From assembly GCF_001424545.1 (NCBI RefSeq), contig NZ_LMQL01000011.1, positions 286,593 through 350,592 of the forward strand: a stretch of DNA of 64,000 nucleotides, read 5' to 3'. A program made the translations under genes and the position numbers. This document shows, in pieces, positions 40,585 to 49,526 of the stretch; position 1 is the stretch's first letter; each line of letters begins with the position of its first letter. This DNA comes from Ramlibacter sp. Leaf400. Its GTDB lineage: Bacteria; Pseudomonadota; Gammaproteobacteria; Burkholderiales; Burkholderiaceae_C. The notes under the pieces are model-generated. The model saw only the letters and a list, made by a program, of their open reading frames with translations, had not been told where the DNA came from and made no database searches.

Positions 40585-40625
40585 CAAAAGCACAACCCGC
40601 TGTCAGCCACGGCCGGCAGCGGGTT
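40585..40625 (-). terminator. Probable terminator after the CoA-transferase genes
   Basis: On the minus strand AACCCGCTG and CAGCGGGTT form a 9-bp stem (40594-40625) with a 14-base loop, followed by GTGCTTTT. It lies 33 bases after the subunit B stop. The T-run is short, so the confidence is moderate. Confidence 0.6.
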
Positions 40626-40657
40626 GCGAGTTGTGAGCGCGGTGAAGGAGTGCAGCG

Positions 40658-41296
40658 CTACTGCTGCAGCTTGACGCCGGTCTTGGACTGGATCTGCTCG
40701 AAGCTCACGCCGGGCGCCAGCTCGACCACCTTGAGGCCCTTGGGCGTGACGTCCATGACGCCCAGGTCGGTGATGATGCGGTCGACCACGCCCACGCCGG
40801 TGAGCGGCAGGGTGCACTGGGGCAGCACCTTCATGTCCTCGGTGCCGTCCTTCTTCTTCGCGACGTGCTCCATCAGCACGATGACGCGCTTGACGCCGGC
40901 CACCAGGTCCATTGCGCCGCCCATGCCCTTGACCATCTTGCCGGGGATCATCCAGTTGGCCAGGTCGCCCTTCTCGCTGACCTGCATGGCGCCCAGGATC
41001 GAGAGGTTGATCTTGCCGCCGCGGATCATGGCGAAGCTGTCGTGGCTGCCGAAGATCGACGAGCCCTTGATGGTGGTGACGGTCTGCTTGCCGGCGTTGA
41101 TGAGGTCGGCGTCGACCTCGGCTTCGGTGGGGAACGGGCCGATGCCCAGCATGCCGTTCTCCGACTGCAGCCACACCTCCTTGTCGCCGGTGAAGTTGGC
41201 CACCAGCGTGGGGATGCCGATGCCGAGGTTCACGTAGAAGCCGTCCTCGAGTTCCTGCGCCGCGCGCGCGGCCATCTGGTCTTGGGTCCAGGGCAT
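40658..41296 (-). CDS. scoB: 3-oxoacid CoA-transferase subunit B
   Basis: 212 residues. [16 protein letters not shown] (near 20-35) is the CoA-transferase beta-subunit glycine motif, and [10 protein letters not shown] carries the catalytic Glu that forms the acyl-CoA anhydride. It works with subunit A to move CoA from succinyl-CoA to acetoacetate or another 3-oxoacid. It starts 11 bases after the subunit A stop. The specific oxoacid (acetoacetate or 3-oxoadipate) cannot be fixed from sequence alone; acetoacetate is preferred because of the stronger ScoB-like pattern. Confidence 0.92.
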   Translation of the reverse strand: MPWTQDQMAARAAQELEDGFYVNLGIGIPTLVANFTGDKEVWLQSENGMLGIGPFPTEAEVDADLINAGKQTVTTIKGSSIFGSHDSFAMIRGGKINLSILGAMQVSEKGDLANWMIPGKMVKGMGGAMDLVAGVKRVIVLMEHVAKKKDGTEDMKVLPQCTLPLTGVGVVDRIITDLGVMDVTPKGLKVVELAPGVSFEQIQSKTGVKLQQ

Positions 41297-41306
41297 GTCG
41301 ATCTCC

Positions 41307-42005
41307 TCAGGCGGGGCGGGTGGTGCGCTTCTCGATGCGCTTTTCCGGGGTGGCATTGAGCACCAGGCGGTGCACGTAGATGCCGGGCAGGTGGATGTCG
41401 TCCGGGGCGAGCTCGCCCACTTCCACGATCTTCTCCACTTCCACGATGCAGACCTTGCCGGCCATCGCGCAGGCGGGGTTGAAGTTGCGCGCGGTGAGGT
41501 TGAAGCGCAGGTTGCCGCTCTTGTCGGCGACCGCGGCCTTGACCAGCGCGACGTCGGGCACCAGCGAGCGCTCCATGACGTAGGTTTCGCCGTCGAACTC
41601 GCGCAGCTCCTTGCCTTCCGCGACGATGGTGCCGACACCGGTCTTGGTGAAGAAAGCCGGGATGCCGGCGCCGCCCGCGCGCAGCTTCTCGGCCAGCGTG
41701 CCCTGGGGCGTGAATTCCAGCTCCAGTTCACCGGCCAGGTACTGGCGCTCGAACTCCTTGTTCTCGCCCACGTACGACGAGACCATCTTCTTGATCTGGC
41801 GCGTGGTGAGCAGCTTGCCCAGGCCGAAGTCGTCGACGCCCGCGTTGTTGGAAATGACGGTCAGGTCCTTGACGCCGCTGTCGCGCAAGGCGTCGATCAG
41901 CGCCTCGGGGATGCCGCACAGGCCGAAGCCGCCCACGGCCATCAGCTGGCCGCTGCGCACCACGCCGTCGAGCGCGGCCGCGGCGTTGGGAAAGAGCTTG
42001 TTCAC
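41307..42005 (-). CDS. scoA: 3-oxoacid CoA-transferase subunit A
   Basis: 232 residues. [19 protein letters not shown] (around 22-40) is the CoA-transferase alpha signature, and [20 protein letters not shown] follows as in ScoA. It starts with GTG at 42005. It is divergent from a PAS-LuxR regulator, with a 22-bp palindrome between the two genes that may control both. Subunits A and B together form the enzyme for ketone-body use. Confidence 0.93.
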   Translation of the reverse strand: MNKLFPNAAAALDGVVRSGQLMAVGGFGLCGIPEALIDALRDSGVKDLTVISNNAGVDDFGLGKLLTTRQIKKMVSSYVGENKEFERQYLAGELELEFTPQGTLAEKLRAGGAGIPAFFTKTGVGTIVAEGKELREFDGETYVMERSLVPDVALVKAAVADKSGNLRFNLTARNFNPACAMAGKVCIVEVEKIVEVGELAPDDIHLPGIYVHRLVLNATPEKRIEKRTTRPA

Positions 42006-42058
42006 GGGGGAGGTCTCCTCTTGCAGGCCGGCGGAGCGCCGGAAAACCGGGGTACGAT

Positions 42059-42080
42059 ACTACTTAATGCGTTACGTAGT
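42059..42080. promoter_or_regulatory. 22-bp palindrome between scoA and the PAS-LuxR gene
   Basis: ACTACTTAATG and CGTTACGTAGT match as inverted halves at 9 of 11 positions, with no spacer. It lies 20 bases before the regulator's ATG and 54 bases before the scoA start, the natural place for an operator of the PAS-LuxR protein. Confidence 0.55.
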
Positions 42081-42100
42081 TACTCGTAAAGGTTAGCCCG

Positions 42101-42646
42101 ATGGACGTCGATTACCGGCAGGCATTCGACATGGCCCCCATCGGCCTGTGCCTCTCGCGCAACCGCTCGATTGTCGATTGCAACCGCCAGCTGTGCGAGA
42201 TGTTCGGTTTCTCGCGCGAGGTGCTCATCGGGCAGTCGTTCATGACGCTCTACCCCAGCGCCGACGAATACGAACGGCTGGGCGCGCGCATGGCGCCCAT
42301 CCTCAATGCCAAGGGCCACTACGCCGACGACCGCATCATGAAGCGGGCCAGCGGCGAGGTGTTCTGGTGCCACGTGACCGGCCGCGCGCTCAACCGCGAC
42401 GCGCCGCACGAGTCGGGCATCTGGTCGTTCGAGGACCTGAGTTCGCAGCGGCCGGTGAAGGCGGAACTGACGGCGCGCGAGCGCGAGGTGGCGGCGCGGC
42501 TGCTGGACGGCATGACGTCCAAGGAGATCGGCAAGGCGCTGGTCATCAGCCACCGCACGGTGGAGATCTACCGCGCGCGCCTGATGCGCAAGTACAAGGC
42601 CAACACGACGGCCGACCTGGTGCACAAGCTGACCGCGGGGCAGTAG
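42101..42646 (+). CDS. PAS domain LuxR-family regulator
   Basis: 181 residues. A single PAS domain covers about 5-115 (FDMAPIGLCLSRNRSIVDCN, FGFSREVLIGQSF, SGEVFWCHVTGRAL). The LuxR helix-turn-helix covers 118-180 (LTAREREVAARLLDGMTSKEIG, then SHRTVEIYRARLMRKY). No receiver or transmembrane part is present, so the PAS domain probably senses a cytoplasmic ligand or redox state. It is divergent from the CoA-transferase genes and likely regulates them. AAAGG precedes the ATG. Confidence 0.93.
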   Translation: MDVDYRQAFDMAPIGLCLSRNRSIVDCNRQLCEMFGFSREVLIGQSFMTLYPSADEYERLGARMAPILNAKGHYADDRIMKRASGEVFWCHVTGRALNRDAPHESGIWSFEDLSSQRPVKAELTAREREVAARLLDGMTSKEIGKALVISHRTVEIYRARLMRKYKANTTADLVHKLTAGQ

Positions 42647-42649
42647 CGT

Positions 42650-42762
42650 CCCGACATTCCCGCGCTTTTTTCCCGTCATTCCCGCGGAGGCGGGAATCCA
42701 GTGCATCCGCTTCCACGGACTGTCGGGAAGCCCTGGGTCCCCGCCTTCGCGAGGACGACGAA
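42650..42762. repeat. Interspersed palindromic repeat, copy 7
   Basis: A GACATTCCCGCGC half unit precedes a full pair: CCGTCATTCCCGCGGAGGCGGGAATCC and a decayed inverted unit GGGTCCCCGCCTTCGCGAGGACGACG. It lies between the convergent PAS-LuxR and DedA genes. Confidence 0.88.
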
Positions 42763-42770
42763 CCCAGGCG

Positions 42771-43424
42771 TCAGGCCAGCCGGGCCGCCTCGGAGCGGCG
42801 GGCCTTCCACGCACCCGCCAGCACCACCAATCCCGGAATGATGATCATCGCCCAGATGATCTTGTCCAGATTGGCCTTGACCCACGGCAGGCCGCCGAGG
42901 AAATAGCCCGCGGTGACGATGCCGAACACCCAGATCAGCGCGCCCACCACGTTGTACGAGCTGAACTTGGTGCGAGTCATCTCCGCCACCCCCGCCACGA
43001 AGGGCGCGAAGGTGCGCAGGAACGGCGCGAAGCGGGCCAGGATGATGGTGATGCCGCCGTACTTCTCGTAGAAAGCGTGGGCCTGGTCGAAGGCGCGCCG
43101 GTTGAAGAAGCGCGACTGTTCCCACTGGAAAACCTTGGGCCCCAGGTAGCGGCCGATCATGTAGTTGGACTGGTCGCCCAGCACGGCCGCGGCCACCAGC
43201 ACCAGGCAGGTGGTGCCGTAGTCCATGAAGCCCAGGCCCGCCAGCGCGCCGGCCACGAACAGCAGCGAGTCGCCCGGCAGGAACGGCATGACCACCACGC
43301 CGGTCTCGACGAAGACGATGATGAACAGGAGCGCGTAAACCCACGCACCGTAGTTGCGCACGAACGTCTCGAGGTGGACATCCACGTGCAGGATGAAGTC
43401 GATGAGGAAGGAGACTAGTTCCAT
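42771..43424 (-). CDS. DedA family membrane protein
   Basis: 217 residues. FVETGVVVMPFLPGDSLLFVAGALA (around 38-62) is the DedA/SNARE-associated signature with the FLPGDS loop, and RFAPFLRTFAPFVAGVAEM contains the conserved Arg-rich re-entrant motif. Five or six membrane helices are seen. DedA proteins act in lipid-carrier recycling and membrane homeostasis. The start at 43424 (MELVSFLIDF) is used. It is divergent from mutL, whose start is 30 bases away. Confidence 0.92.
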   Translation of the reverse strand: MELVSFLIDFILHVDVHLETFVRNYGAWVYALLFIIVFVETGVVVMPFLPGDSLLFVAGALAGLGFMDYGTTCLVLVAAAVLGDQSNYMIGRYLGPKVFQWEQSRFFNRRAFDQAHAFYEKYGGITIILARFAPFLRTFAPFVAGVAEMTRTKFSSYNVVGALIWVFGIVTAGYFLGGLPWVKANLDKIIWAMIIIPGLVVLAGAWKARRSEAARLA

Positions 43425-43453
43425 TGGGGGGCGATTATCGGGGGCCACCTAGA

Positions 43454-45346
43454 ATGCCGCTCGTGAACGCCGTGCTCCATTCGGACCATCCGCGCCGGCC
43501 CATCCGGGAGCTGCCCGATGAGCTTATCAGCCAGATCGCGGCCGGCGAGGTGGTGGAAAGACCCGCGTCCGTCGTCCGTGAACTGGTCGACAACGCGCTC
43601 GACGCCGGCGCCACGCAGGTGACGGTGCGGCTGCTCGCGGGCGGCGTGCGGCTGGTCAGCGTCGAGGACGACGGCGGCGGCATCCCGCGCGAGGAACTGC
43701 CCATCGCCCTGCGCCGCCACGCCACCAGCAAGATCGGCAGCCTGGCCGACCTGGAATCGGTGGGCACCATGGGTTTCCGCGGCGAGGCGCTGGCCGCCAT
43801 CGCCTCGGTGTCGGAGATGAGCCTGCTCTCGCGCTGCCCGGGCCAGGCCAGTGCCTTCCTGCTGGATGCGCGCAGCGGCGAGCTGCGACCCGCCGCGCGC
43901 GCCACCGGCACCACGGTGGAAGTCAAGGAGCTGTTCTTCAGCACGCCGGCGCGCCGCAAGTTCCTCAAGACCGATGCCACCGAACTCGCCCATTGCATCG
44001 AGGCGGTGCGCCGCCATGCGCTGGCGCGGCCGGAGATCGGCTTTGCCGTGTGGCACGAGGGCCGGCTGGTGGAGCAGTGGCGCCCCGGCACGCGCGACCA
44101 GCGCCTGGCCGACGTGCTGGGCGACGATTTCCTTTCCAGCAGCATCGCGGTGGACTACGCCGCCGGCCCGGTGCGCGTGACCGGCCGCGCCGGCATCCCC
44201 GACGCGGCCCGCGCGCGCGCCGACCAGCAGTTCTCTTACGTCAACGGCCGCTACGTGCGCGACAAGGTGCTGACGCATGCGGCCCGCAGCGCGTACGAGG
44301 ACGTGCTGCACGGCCAGCGGCAGCCGGTGTACGCGCTGTACGTGGAGATCGACCCGACCCGCGTCGACGTGAACGTGCACCCGACCAAGATCGAGGTGCG
44401 CTTCCGCGAGAGCCGCGAGGTGCACCAGGCCGTGCGGCGCGCGGTGGAAGCGGCGCTGGCGGCTCCGCGCGCGGGACAGGCGGCGGAGGTCGCACCAGCT
44501 TCGCTCGCGCCGGAGCCGTTCTCCCCGGCAGCGCCCTCGTGGACGCAGCCGCGCATGGCCTTTGACGCGCCGGTGGGGCACCGGGTGTCGGAACTGGGCG
44601 CGCTGTGGCAACCGGGGCCGGCGCCCTCCTCCGCTCGGCCCGAGGCCATCGACCAATTCTTCGCTGCACCCGTTCGGCCGGAGCCTCTCGATGGCTTGGG
44701 CACCGGGGCTTCGGCAAGCTCAGCCAGAACGGGAGCCGCGCCCGACGACGACCTGCCTCTGGGCCGCGCCCTCGCCCAGCTCCACGGCATCTACGTCCTG
44801 GCCCAGAACCGCCACGGCCTGGTGATCGTCGACATGCACGCGGCGCACGAGCGCATCGTCTACGAGCGGCTCAAGGCCCAGCTGGACGGCGATGCCGGCG
44901 CGCAGGCCATCTCGCGCCAGCCGCTGCTGATCCCCGCCACCTTCGCCGCGACGCCGCAGGAGGTCGCCACCGCCGAAGCCTGCGCCGACGCGCTGCAGAC
45001 GCTCGGCCTGGAGATCACGCCGTTCTCCTCCAAGACGCTGGCCGTGCGCGCCGTGCCCACCACGCTGGCGCACGGCGACCCGGTGGAACTGGCGCGCAGC
45101 GTGCTGGCCGAGCTGTCGCAGCACGACGCCAGCACGGTGGTGCAGCGGGCGCGAAACGAACTGCTGGGCACCATGGCCTGCCACGGCGCCGTGCGCGCCA
45201 ACCGCCGGCTCACGCTGGAGGAAATGGACGCGCTGCTGCGCCAGATGGAGCAGACCGAGCGCTCCGACCAGTGCAACCACGGCCGCCCCACCTGGCGGCA
45301 GCTGTCGGTGCGGGAGCTGGATTCGCTGTTCCTGCGCGGTCGCTGA
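43454..45346 (+). CDS. mutL: DNA mismatch repair protein MutL
   Basis: About 630 residues. The GHKL ATPase part has ELVDNALDAGA, DDGGGI and GFRGEAL. The middle (about 330-430) is a low-complexity linker. In the C-terminal domain DMHAAHERIVYE at 460-471 fits the endonuclease motif D-Q-H-A-x2-E-x4-E with Met in place of Gln, and ACHGAVRANRRL and QCNHGRPTW fit the associated zinc-site motifs, so it is probably a nicking MutL. The ATG at 43454 overlaps a TAGAAT -10-like box; GTG at 43463, 7 bases after that box, could be a leaderless start. Confidence 0.95.
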   Translation: MPLVNAVLHSDHPRRPIRELPDELISQIAAGEVVERPASVVRELVDNALDAGATQVTVRLLAGGVRLVSVEDDGGGIPREELPIALRRHATSKIGSLADLESVGTMGFRGEALAAIASVSEMSLLSRCPGQASAFLLDARSGELRPAARATGTTVEVKELFFSTPARRKFLKTDATELAHCIEAVRRHALARPEIGFAVWHEGRLVEQWRPGTRDQRLADVLGDDFLSSSIAVDYAAGPVRVTGRAGIPDAARARADQQFSYVNGRYVRDKVLTHAARSAYEDVLHGQRQPVYALYVEIDPTRVDVNVHPTKIEVRFRESREVHQAVRRAVEAALAAPRAGQAAEVAPASLAPEPFSPAAPSWTQPRMAFDAPVGHRVSELGALWQPGPAPSSARPEAIDQFFAAPVRPEPLDGLGTGASASSARTGAAPDDDLPLGRALAQLHGIYVLAQNRHGLVIVDMHAAHERIVYERLKAQLDGDAGAQAISRQPLLIPATFAATPQEVATAEACADALQTLGLEITPFSSKTLAVRAVPTTLAHGDPVELARSVLAELSQHDASTVVQRARNELLGTMACHGAVRANRRLTLEEMDALLRQMEQTERSDQCNHGRPTWRQLSVRELDSLFLRGR

Positions 45347-45389
45347 AAACGTAAACCGCGGAACTTCGACGCTTCGTCGCGACTCTGCC

Positions 45390-46244
45390 ATGGCCATGGT
45401 CCGCCGACTCCTCGCCGTCTCCGCCAGCATCGTGCTGGCCATCACCACCGCGGTCGGCTGCTCCACGCTCGACGAGAAGCAGCGCGAATGGATCTTCCAG
45501 CCCAGTGACCGCGCCTGGGGCGGCAGCGCCAGCTACGCCGAGGGCATGGAGGACGTCTGGATCGAGTTCAACTCCCGGGTGACCGGCCAGCCGGCCAGGC
45601 TGCACGCGCTCTGGCTGGAGGCCGACAACGCGGGGCCCCATACGCCCGTGATGCTGTACCTGCACGGCGCCCGCTGGAACGTGATGGGCTCGTCGGGCCG
45701 CATGCGCCGCATGCAGGACATGGGCTTTTCCGTGCTGGCCATCGACTACCGCGGCTTCGGCAAGAGCAGCCCCGGCCTGCCTTCGGAAGAGATGGCCTAC
45801 GAGGACGCCCGCCGCGCCTGGGACTGGCTGGGCGAACGGTTCCCGGACCGGCCGCGCTACGTGTTCGGCCATTCTCTGGGCGGCGCGGTCGCCATCGACC
45901 TGGCCTCCCGCGTGGAGGACGAGCGCGGCACCATCGTCGAAGGCACCTTCACCTCCATCCCCGACGTGGCCAGCAGCTTCAAGTGGGGCTGGCTGCCGAT
46001 CGGGCCGCTGATCACGCAGCGCTTCTCCTCGATCGACAAGGTCGGCAGGATCGGTTCGCCGCTGCTGGTGGTGCACGGCACCAACGACACGCTGATCCGC
46101 TCCGAGCTCGGCCAGCGCCTGTTCGAGGCGGCCACGGGCAAGAAGCACTTCCTGCTGGTGGAAGGCGGCTCGCACCACAGCACCATGTGGGTGGGCCAGG
46201 GCCGCTACCGCGAGGCGATCCGGCAGCTGTTCAGCCTGCGCTGA
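45390..46244 (+). CDS. Alpha/beta hydrolase, probable lipoprotein
   Basis: 284 residues. The N-terminus has a signal sequence that ends in TAVGC (lipobox Cys near residue 24). The alpha/beta hydrolase core shows the oxyanion region YLHGARWN, the nucleophile GHSLGG, the acid in HGTNDTLI, and the His in GGSHHSTM. It resembles the YfhR/BEM46 group of serine hydrolases. The substrate is unknown. It lies between mutL and miaA in the same direction and may be co-transcribed, but a gap of 43 bases to mutL and 45 to miaA leaves room for separate signals. Confidence 0.88.
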   Translation: MAMVRRLLAVSASIVLAITTAVGCSTLDEKQREWIFQPSDRAWGGSASYAEGMEDVWIEFNSRVTGQPARLHALWLEADNAGPHTPVMLYLHGARWNVMGSSGRMRRMQDMGFSVLAIDYRGFGKSSPGLPSEEMAYEDARRAWDWLGERFPDRPRYVFGHSLGGAVAIDLASRVEDERGTIVEGTFTSIPDVASSFKWGWLPIGPLITQRFSSIDKVGRIGSPLLVVHGTNDTLIRSELGQRLFEAATGKKHFLLVEGGSHHSTMWVGQGRYREAIRQLFSLR

Positions 46245-46289
46245 CCACGCGCGGCGCGGCTCGCGGTCGTTCTGCTAGGCTCGGCCGCG

Positions 46290-47219
46290 ATGCCGACCGC
46301 CCCCCGCCTGCTGGCCCTTGCCGGCCCCACCGCCTCGGGCAAGACGGGAGCCGCGCTGGCCCTGGCCGCACGCATCCCCTGCGAGATCGTCAGCGTCGAC
46401 TCCGCCCTGGTCTACCGCGGCATGGACATCGGCACGGCCAAGCCCACGGCGGCCGAACGCGCCGCCGTTGCGCATCACCTGATCGACATCCGCGACCCCA
46501 CGCAGGCCTACAGCGCCGCGGAGTTCGCCGCCGACGCCCAGCGCCTGGTCGGCGAGATCAACGCGCGCGGCCGCGTCGCGCTGCTGGTGGGCGGCACCAT
46601 GCTGTACTTCAAGGCGCTGTTCGAAGGCCTGGATGCCATGCCGCCGGCCGATCCGGACCTTCGCCGCCAGATCGAGGCCGAGGCGCAGCAGCGCGGCTGG
46701 CCGGCGCTGCATGCCGACCTGGCACAGGCCGATTCCGCCACTGCGGCGCGCCTGTCGCCCAACGACAGCCAGCGCATCCAGCGCGCGCTGGAGGTCTGGC
46801 GCGGCACGGGCCGGCCGCTCAGCGAATTCCAGCGCGGCGCCTCCGCCGGCGGCCTGCGCCCCGCAGCCCTGCTCTCGCTGGAGCCGACCGACCGCGCCTG
46901 GCTGCACCAGCGTGTCGCCGATCGCTTCGATGCGATGCTGGCCGCGGGCTTCCTGGACGAGGTGCGGCGCCTGCGCGCGCGGGGGGACCTGCATCCCGGC
47001 CTGCCCAGCATGCGGGCCGTGGGCTACCGCCAAGCCTGGCAGGCGCTGGACGAAGGCTGGCCGCCGGCCGAACTGCGCGACCGGGGCATCTTCGCCACCC
47101 GCCAGCTGGCCAAGCGGCAGCTCACCTGGCTGCGCGGCATGGAACGCCGCGTGATCGCCTGCGACGCACCCGATGCCCGCGAACAGGTGGTGGCCCTGGC
47201 GCTCGAGGTGCTTCGGTGA
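46290..47219 (+). CDS. miaA: tRNA dimethylallyltransferase
   Basis: 309 residues. [15 protein letters not shown] (around 7-21) is the P-loop, and [21 protein letters not shown] is the conserved MiaA segment. It adds the dimethylallyl group to A37 of tRNAs that read UNN codons. The mutL-miaA order, here with one gene between them, is common in proteobacteria. The 3' end overlaps the ABC ATPase start in GTGA. An extended -10-like TGCTAGGCT precedes the ATG by 8 bases. Confidence 0.96.
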   Translation: MPTAPRLLALAGPTASGKTGAALALAARIPCEIVSVDSALVYRGMDIGTAKPTAAERAAVAHHLIDIRDPTQAYSAAEFAADAQRLVGEINARGRVALLVGGTMLYFKALFEGLDAMPPADPDLRRQIEAEAQQRGWPALHADLAQADSATAARLSPNDSQRIQRALEVWRGTGRPLSEFQRGASAGGLRPAALLSLEPTDRAWLHQRVADRFDAMLAAGFLDEVRRLRARGDLHPGLPSMRAVGYRQAWQALDEGWPPAELRDRGIFATRQLAKRQLTWLRGMERRVIACDAPDAREQVVALALEVLR

Positions 47220-47881
47220 GCGACGCCGCGCCGCTGGTGACGGTCGAGGGGCTGGGCAAGCACTACGGCGACGTGCACGTGTTCCGCAACGTGTCGCTGC
47301 AGGTCGAACGCGGGGAGTTCGTCGCCATCGTGGGCGAATCGGGCGTGGGCAAGTCCACGCTGCTCAACTGCCTGGCCGGCCTGGACGACTGGAACGAGGG
47401 CCGCATCGCGCTGGCCGGGCACGACCTGGCCGCGCTGGACGACACCCGCCGCGCGCTGCTGCGGCGCAGCCAGGTGGGCTTCGTGTTCCAGGCCTTCCAC
47501 GTGCTGCCGCACCTGGACGTGGCGCAGAACGTCGGCCTGCCTTTGCTGCTGCTCGGACGCCCGGACGCGCAACGCGTGCAGGCGATGCTGGACGCCGTGG
47601 GCCTGGCCGGACTGGGGCCGCGGCTGCCGCAGCAGCTCAGCGGCGGGCAGCTGCAGCGCGTGGCGATCGCGCGCGCGCTGGTCCACTCGCCGCCCCTGCT
47701 GCTGGCAGACGAGCCCACCGGCAACCTCGACCCGTCGACGGCCGAACAGGTGCTGGACGTGCTGATCGAGCGCACGCGCTCGGAGCAGGCCTCGCTGGTG
47801 CTGGTGACGCACTCGCAGGCCGCGGCGATCCGCGCCGACCGCGTGCTGCGGCTCACCGCCGACGGCATCCGGCCGGCCTGA
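47216..47881 (+). CDS. ABC transporter ATP-binding protein (LolD/MacB type)
   Basis: 221 residues from a GTG at 47216. Walker A is GESGVGKST (around 41-49), the signature is [15 protein letters not shown], and Walker B is [12 protein letters not shown]. It is of the short LolD/MacB/AttE type that pairs with FtsX-like permeases. No permease follows directly; a matching FtsX-type permease and an AttH-like protein lie at 50297-53874, beyond a set of small genes. The GTGA overlap shows translational coupling with miaA. Confidence 0.93.
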   Translation: MSDAAPLVTVEGLGKHYGDVHVFRNVSLQVERGEFVAIVGESGVGKSTLLNCLAGLDDWNEGRIALAGHDLAALDDTRRALLRRSQVGFVFQAFHVLPHLDVAQNVGLPLLLLGRPDAQRVQAMLDAVGLAGLGPRLPQQLSGGQLQRVAIARALVHSPPLLLADEPTGNLDPSTAEQVLDVLIERTRSEQASLVLVTHSQAAAIRADRVLRLTADGIRPA

Positions 47882-47883
47882 AC

Positions 47884-48090
47884 TCACCAGGTCGCGCGCA
47901 CCGGCTCCAGGTAACCCTGGCGGACCAGGTCGAGCACGATGCGTTCGCCCTCACCGGCGAACAACGGCCCGAAGTCGGACAGGGACTTGCGGCCGTCGGC
48001 CAACAGCAGCAGGCTGCGCTCGCGCAGGCCCAGCGTGCGCATGCCGGGATCGAGTTCCCGGCGCGCCTTGTCGGTCTTCTGCAGCAGCAT
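47884..48090 (-). CDS. Small conserved-looking protein of unknown function
   Basis: 68 residues beginning MLLQKTDKARREL. The sequence reads like a small winged-helix unit (LGLRERSLLLLADGRKSL, then LVRQGYLEPV), as in short Burkholderiales hypotheticals. AAAGGAGGTTCGCC before the ATG is an excellent ribosome site, which is the main support that it is real. It is the last of three leftward small genes and convergent with the ABC ATPase gene. Confidence 0.7.
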   Translation of the reverse strand: MLLQKTDKARRELDPGMRTLGLRERSLLLLADGRKSLSDFGPLFAGEGERIVLDLVRQGYLEPVRATW

Positions 48091-48182
48091 GGCGAACCTC
48101 CTTTGCGGAGTTGCCAGTACAGCGCCCGGAGGTGACAGGCCGATGACGGCCGGATCTGAGGGGAGAGGGGAAGAGGCGCGGC

Positions 48183-48392
48183 TCAGCCGACGCGCTTGCG
48201 CGCCGCGGGCTGCTTGCGCGCGGGAGCCTTGCGGGCGGGGGACGGGGCCGGGGCCTGGTGGTCCATGAACTCGCGGATCAGGCGACGCATCACCTGGGAC
48301 GGCGTCATGTCCTGCGAGTAGCAGAGCTTCTCGAATGCGGCCTTCTTGGCCGGATCGATCAGGACGGTGAGCCTGGCGGTCTTGTTCTCCAT
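48183..48392 (-). CDS. Ribbon-helix-helix (CopG-like) protein 1
   Basis: 69 residues. MENKTARLTVLIDPAKKAAFEKLC is the beta strand and first helix of a ribbon-helix-helix fold, and TPSQVMRRLIREFMDHQ the second helix. The last 22 residues are Lys/Arg/Ala/Pro-rich, like a DNA-contacting tail. It is a paralogue of the gene at 48549-48758. No toxin gene is seen next to it, so it is better called a small regulator than an antitoxin. Confidence 0.78.
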   Translation of the reverse strand: MENKTARLTVLIDPAKKAAFEKLCYSQDMTPSQVMRRLIREFMDHQAPAPSPARKAPARKQPAARKRVG

Positions 48393-48548
48393 GGGAGCGC
48401 AATGATGTTAACCGGATTGTAATTCAAGCCGGTGGTCGCCCGCTGGCCGCACGCGTTGCGGATTTCAATTTGACGCCACTGCTACCGGTCGTGGGGGAGC
48501 GGCCCCTGCACGCACTGCGCCTTGTCCGAAACGGGAAACCGCCCGCCC

Positions 48549-48758
48549 TCAAGCCGCCTTCCTGCGTTCCTTCTTGGTCCTGAGCGGACCCGGTGCGTAG
48601 TCGACCCCGTGCTTGTCCAGGTAGTCGCGCATCAACTGGCGGATCATCTGGGAGGCCGTGACGTCCTGGGCCGCGCAGAGTGCATCGAAGGCCTTCTTCT
48701 TGTCGGCGTCGATGAGGATCGTGAACCGGGCCGGCTTGTCTTCCAGCTTGTCTTCCAT
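48549..48758 (-). CDS. Ribbon-helix-helix (CopG-like) protein 2
   Basis: 69 residues from the ATG at 48758 (MEDKLEDKPARFTILIDADK). It aligns with protein 1 over the whole fold (xARxTxLIDxxKKxAF, then TxSQMIRQLMRDYLDKH). It also has a basic C-terminus (RTKKERRKAA). A longer frame to 48797 exists but is unlikely. The AT-rich space just upstream (48770-48800) probably holds its promoter. Confidence 0.78.
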   Translation of the reverse strand: MEDKLEDKPARFTILIDADKKKAFDALCAAQDVTASQMIRQLMRDYLDKHGVDYAPGPLRTKKERRKAA

Positions 48759-49021
48759 CGGAGTCTGATAGGTGAATAACATGATAATACTATGCACCTG
48801 CGGGCGGCCCGACGAGGCAGGCCCACGCCGACCGTTCAGGCAGGCGCGTTTCGCGTCCGCGCGGTCCTCGTTGCTGAACCGTATGTAGGTTCACCCCAAG
48901 GCGGCCACGGAAGTCGTGAACCCCACGCACACCCATAGTCGGCAGGGCTGACGCGAGCTTTTCCTACATGTTGGCCGGTTCGTCGCTTTCAAGATCGGAC
49001 ATCACACCAAGGAGCCTCCCC

Positions 49022-49510
49022 ATGCCCACCACTCGCGCCGGAAAAGACGCCTGCGACCTTCTCGACGCCGACCACCGGGCCGTCAAGAAGATGTTCAAGG
49101 AATACGAGGAGCTGACCGGGTCCCGCGCCCGCGGCGCCGCGCAGAAGAAGCTCGAACTCGCCCACCAGATCTGCATGGAGCTGACCGTGCATGCCCAGGT
49201 CGAGGAAGAGATCTTCTATCCCGCCCTGCGCGCCGCGATCAAGGACACCGACCTCCTGGACGAAGCCGAAGTCGAGCACCAGACCGCCAAGGACCTGATC
49301 GCGCAGATCGAGGGGGCGGCGGAGCCCGACGACAAGTTCGATGCCAAGGTCAAGGTGCTCGGCGAGTACATCGACCACCACGTGAAGGAAGAGCGCGGCG
49401 AGATCTTCCCCAAGGCCCGCGCCGCCCGCAAACTCGACCTGGTGACCATGCGCGACGAGATCGAAGCGCGCAAGGAAGAGCTGATGTCGGAGATGGGCGC
49501 CGCGGCCTGA
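49022..49510 (+). CDS. Hemerythrin domain protein
   Basis: 162 residues forming one HHE-type four-helix bundle. Iron ligands are seen as LLDADHRAVKK, VHAQVEEEIFYP, EVEHQTAKDL and EYIDHHVKEERGEIFP. Such proteins bind O2, NO or act as iron-dependent sensors or scavengers in the cytoplasm. AAGGAGCCTCCCC before the ATG at 49022 is a strong ribosome site. It is alone in its orientation, between the ribbon-helix-helix genes and a GNAT gene. Confidence 0.93.
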   Translation: MPTTRAGKDACDLLDADHRAVKKMFKEYEELTGSRARGAAQKKLELAHQICMELTVHAQVEEEIFYPALRAAIKDTDLLDEAEVEHQTAKDLIAQIEGAAEPDDKFDAKVKVLGEYIDHHVKEERGEIFPKARAARKLDLVTMRDEIEARKEELMSEMGAAA

Positions 49511-49526
49511 CGGCACGCCGGCAAAT

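Noticed and set aside
48183..48758. Toxin-antitoxin modules
   Set aside because: The ribbon-helix-helix proteins look like antitoxins, but no toxin-sized partner gene is next to either; the 68-residue neighbour is too far and does not resemble a known toxin.
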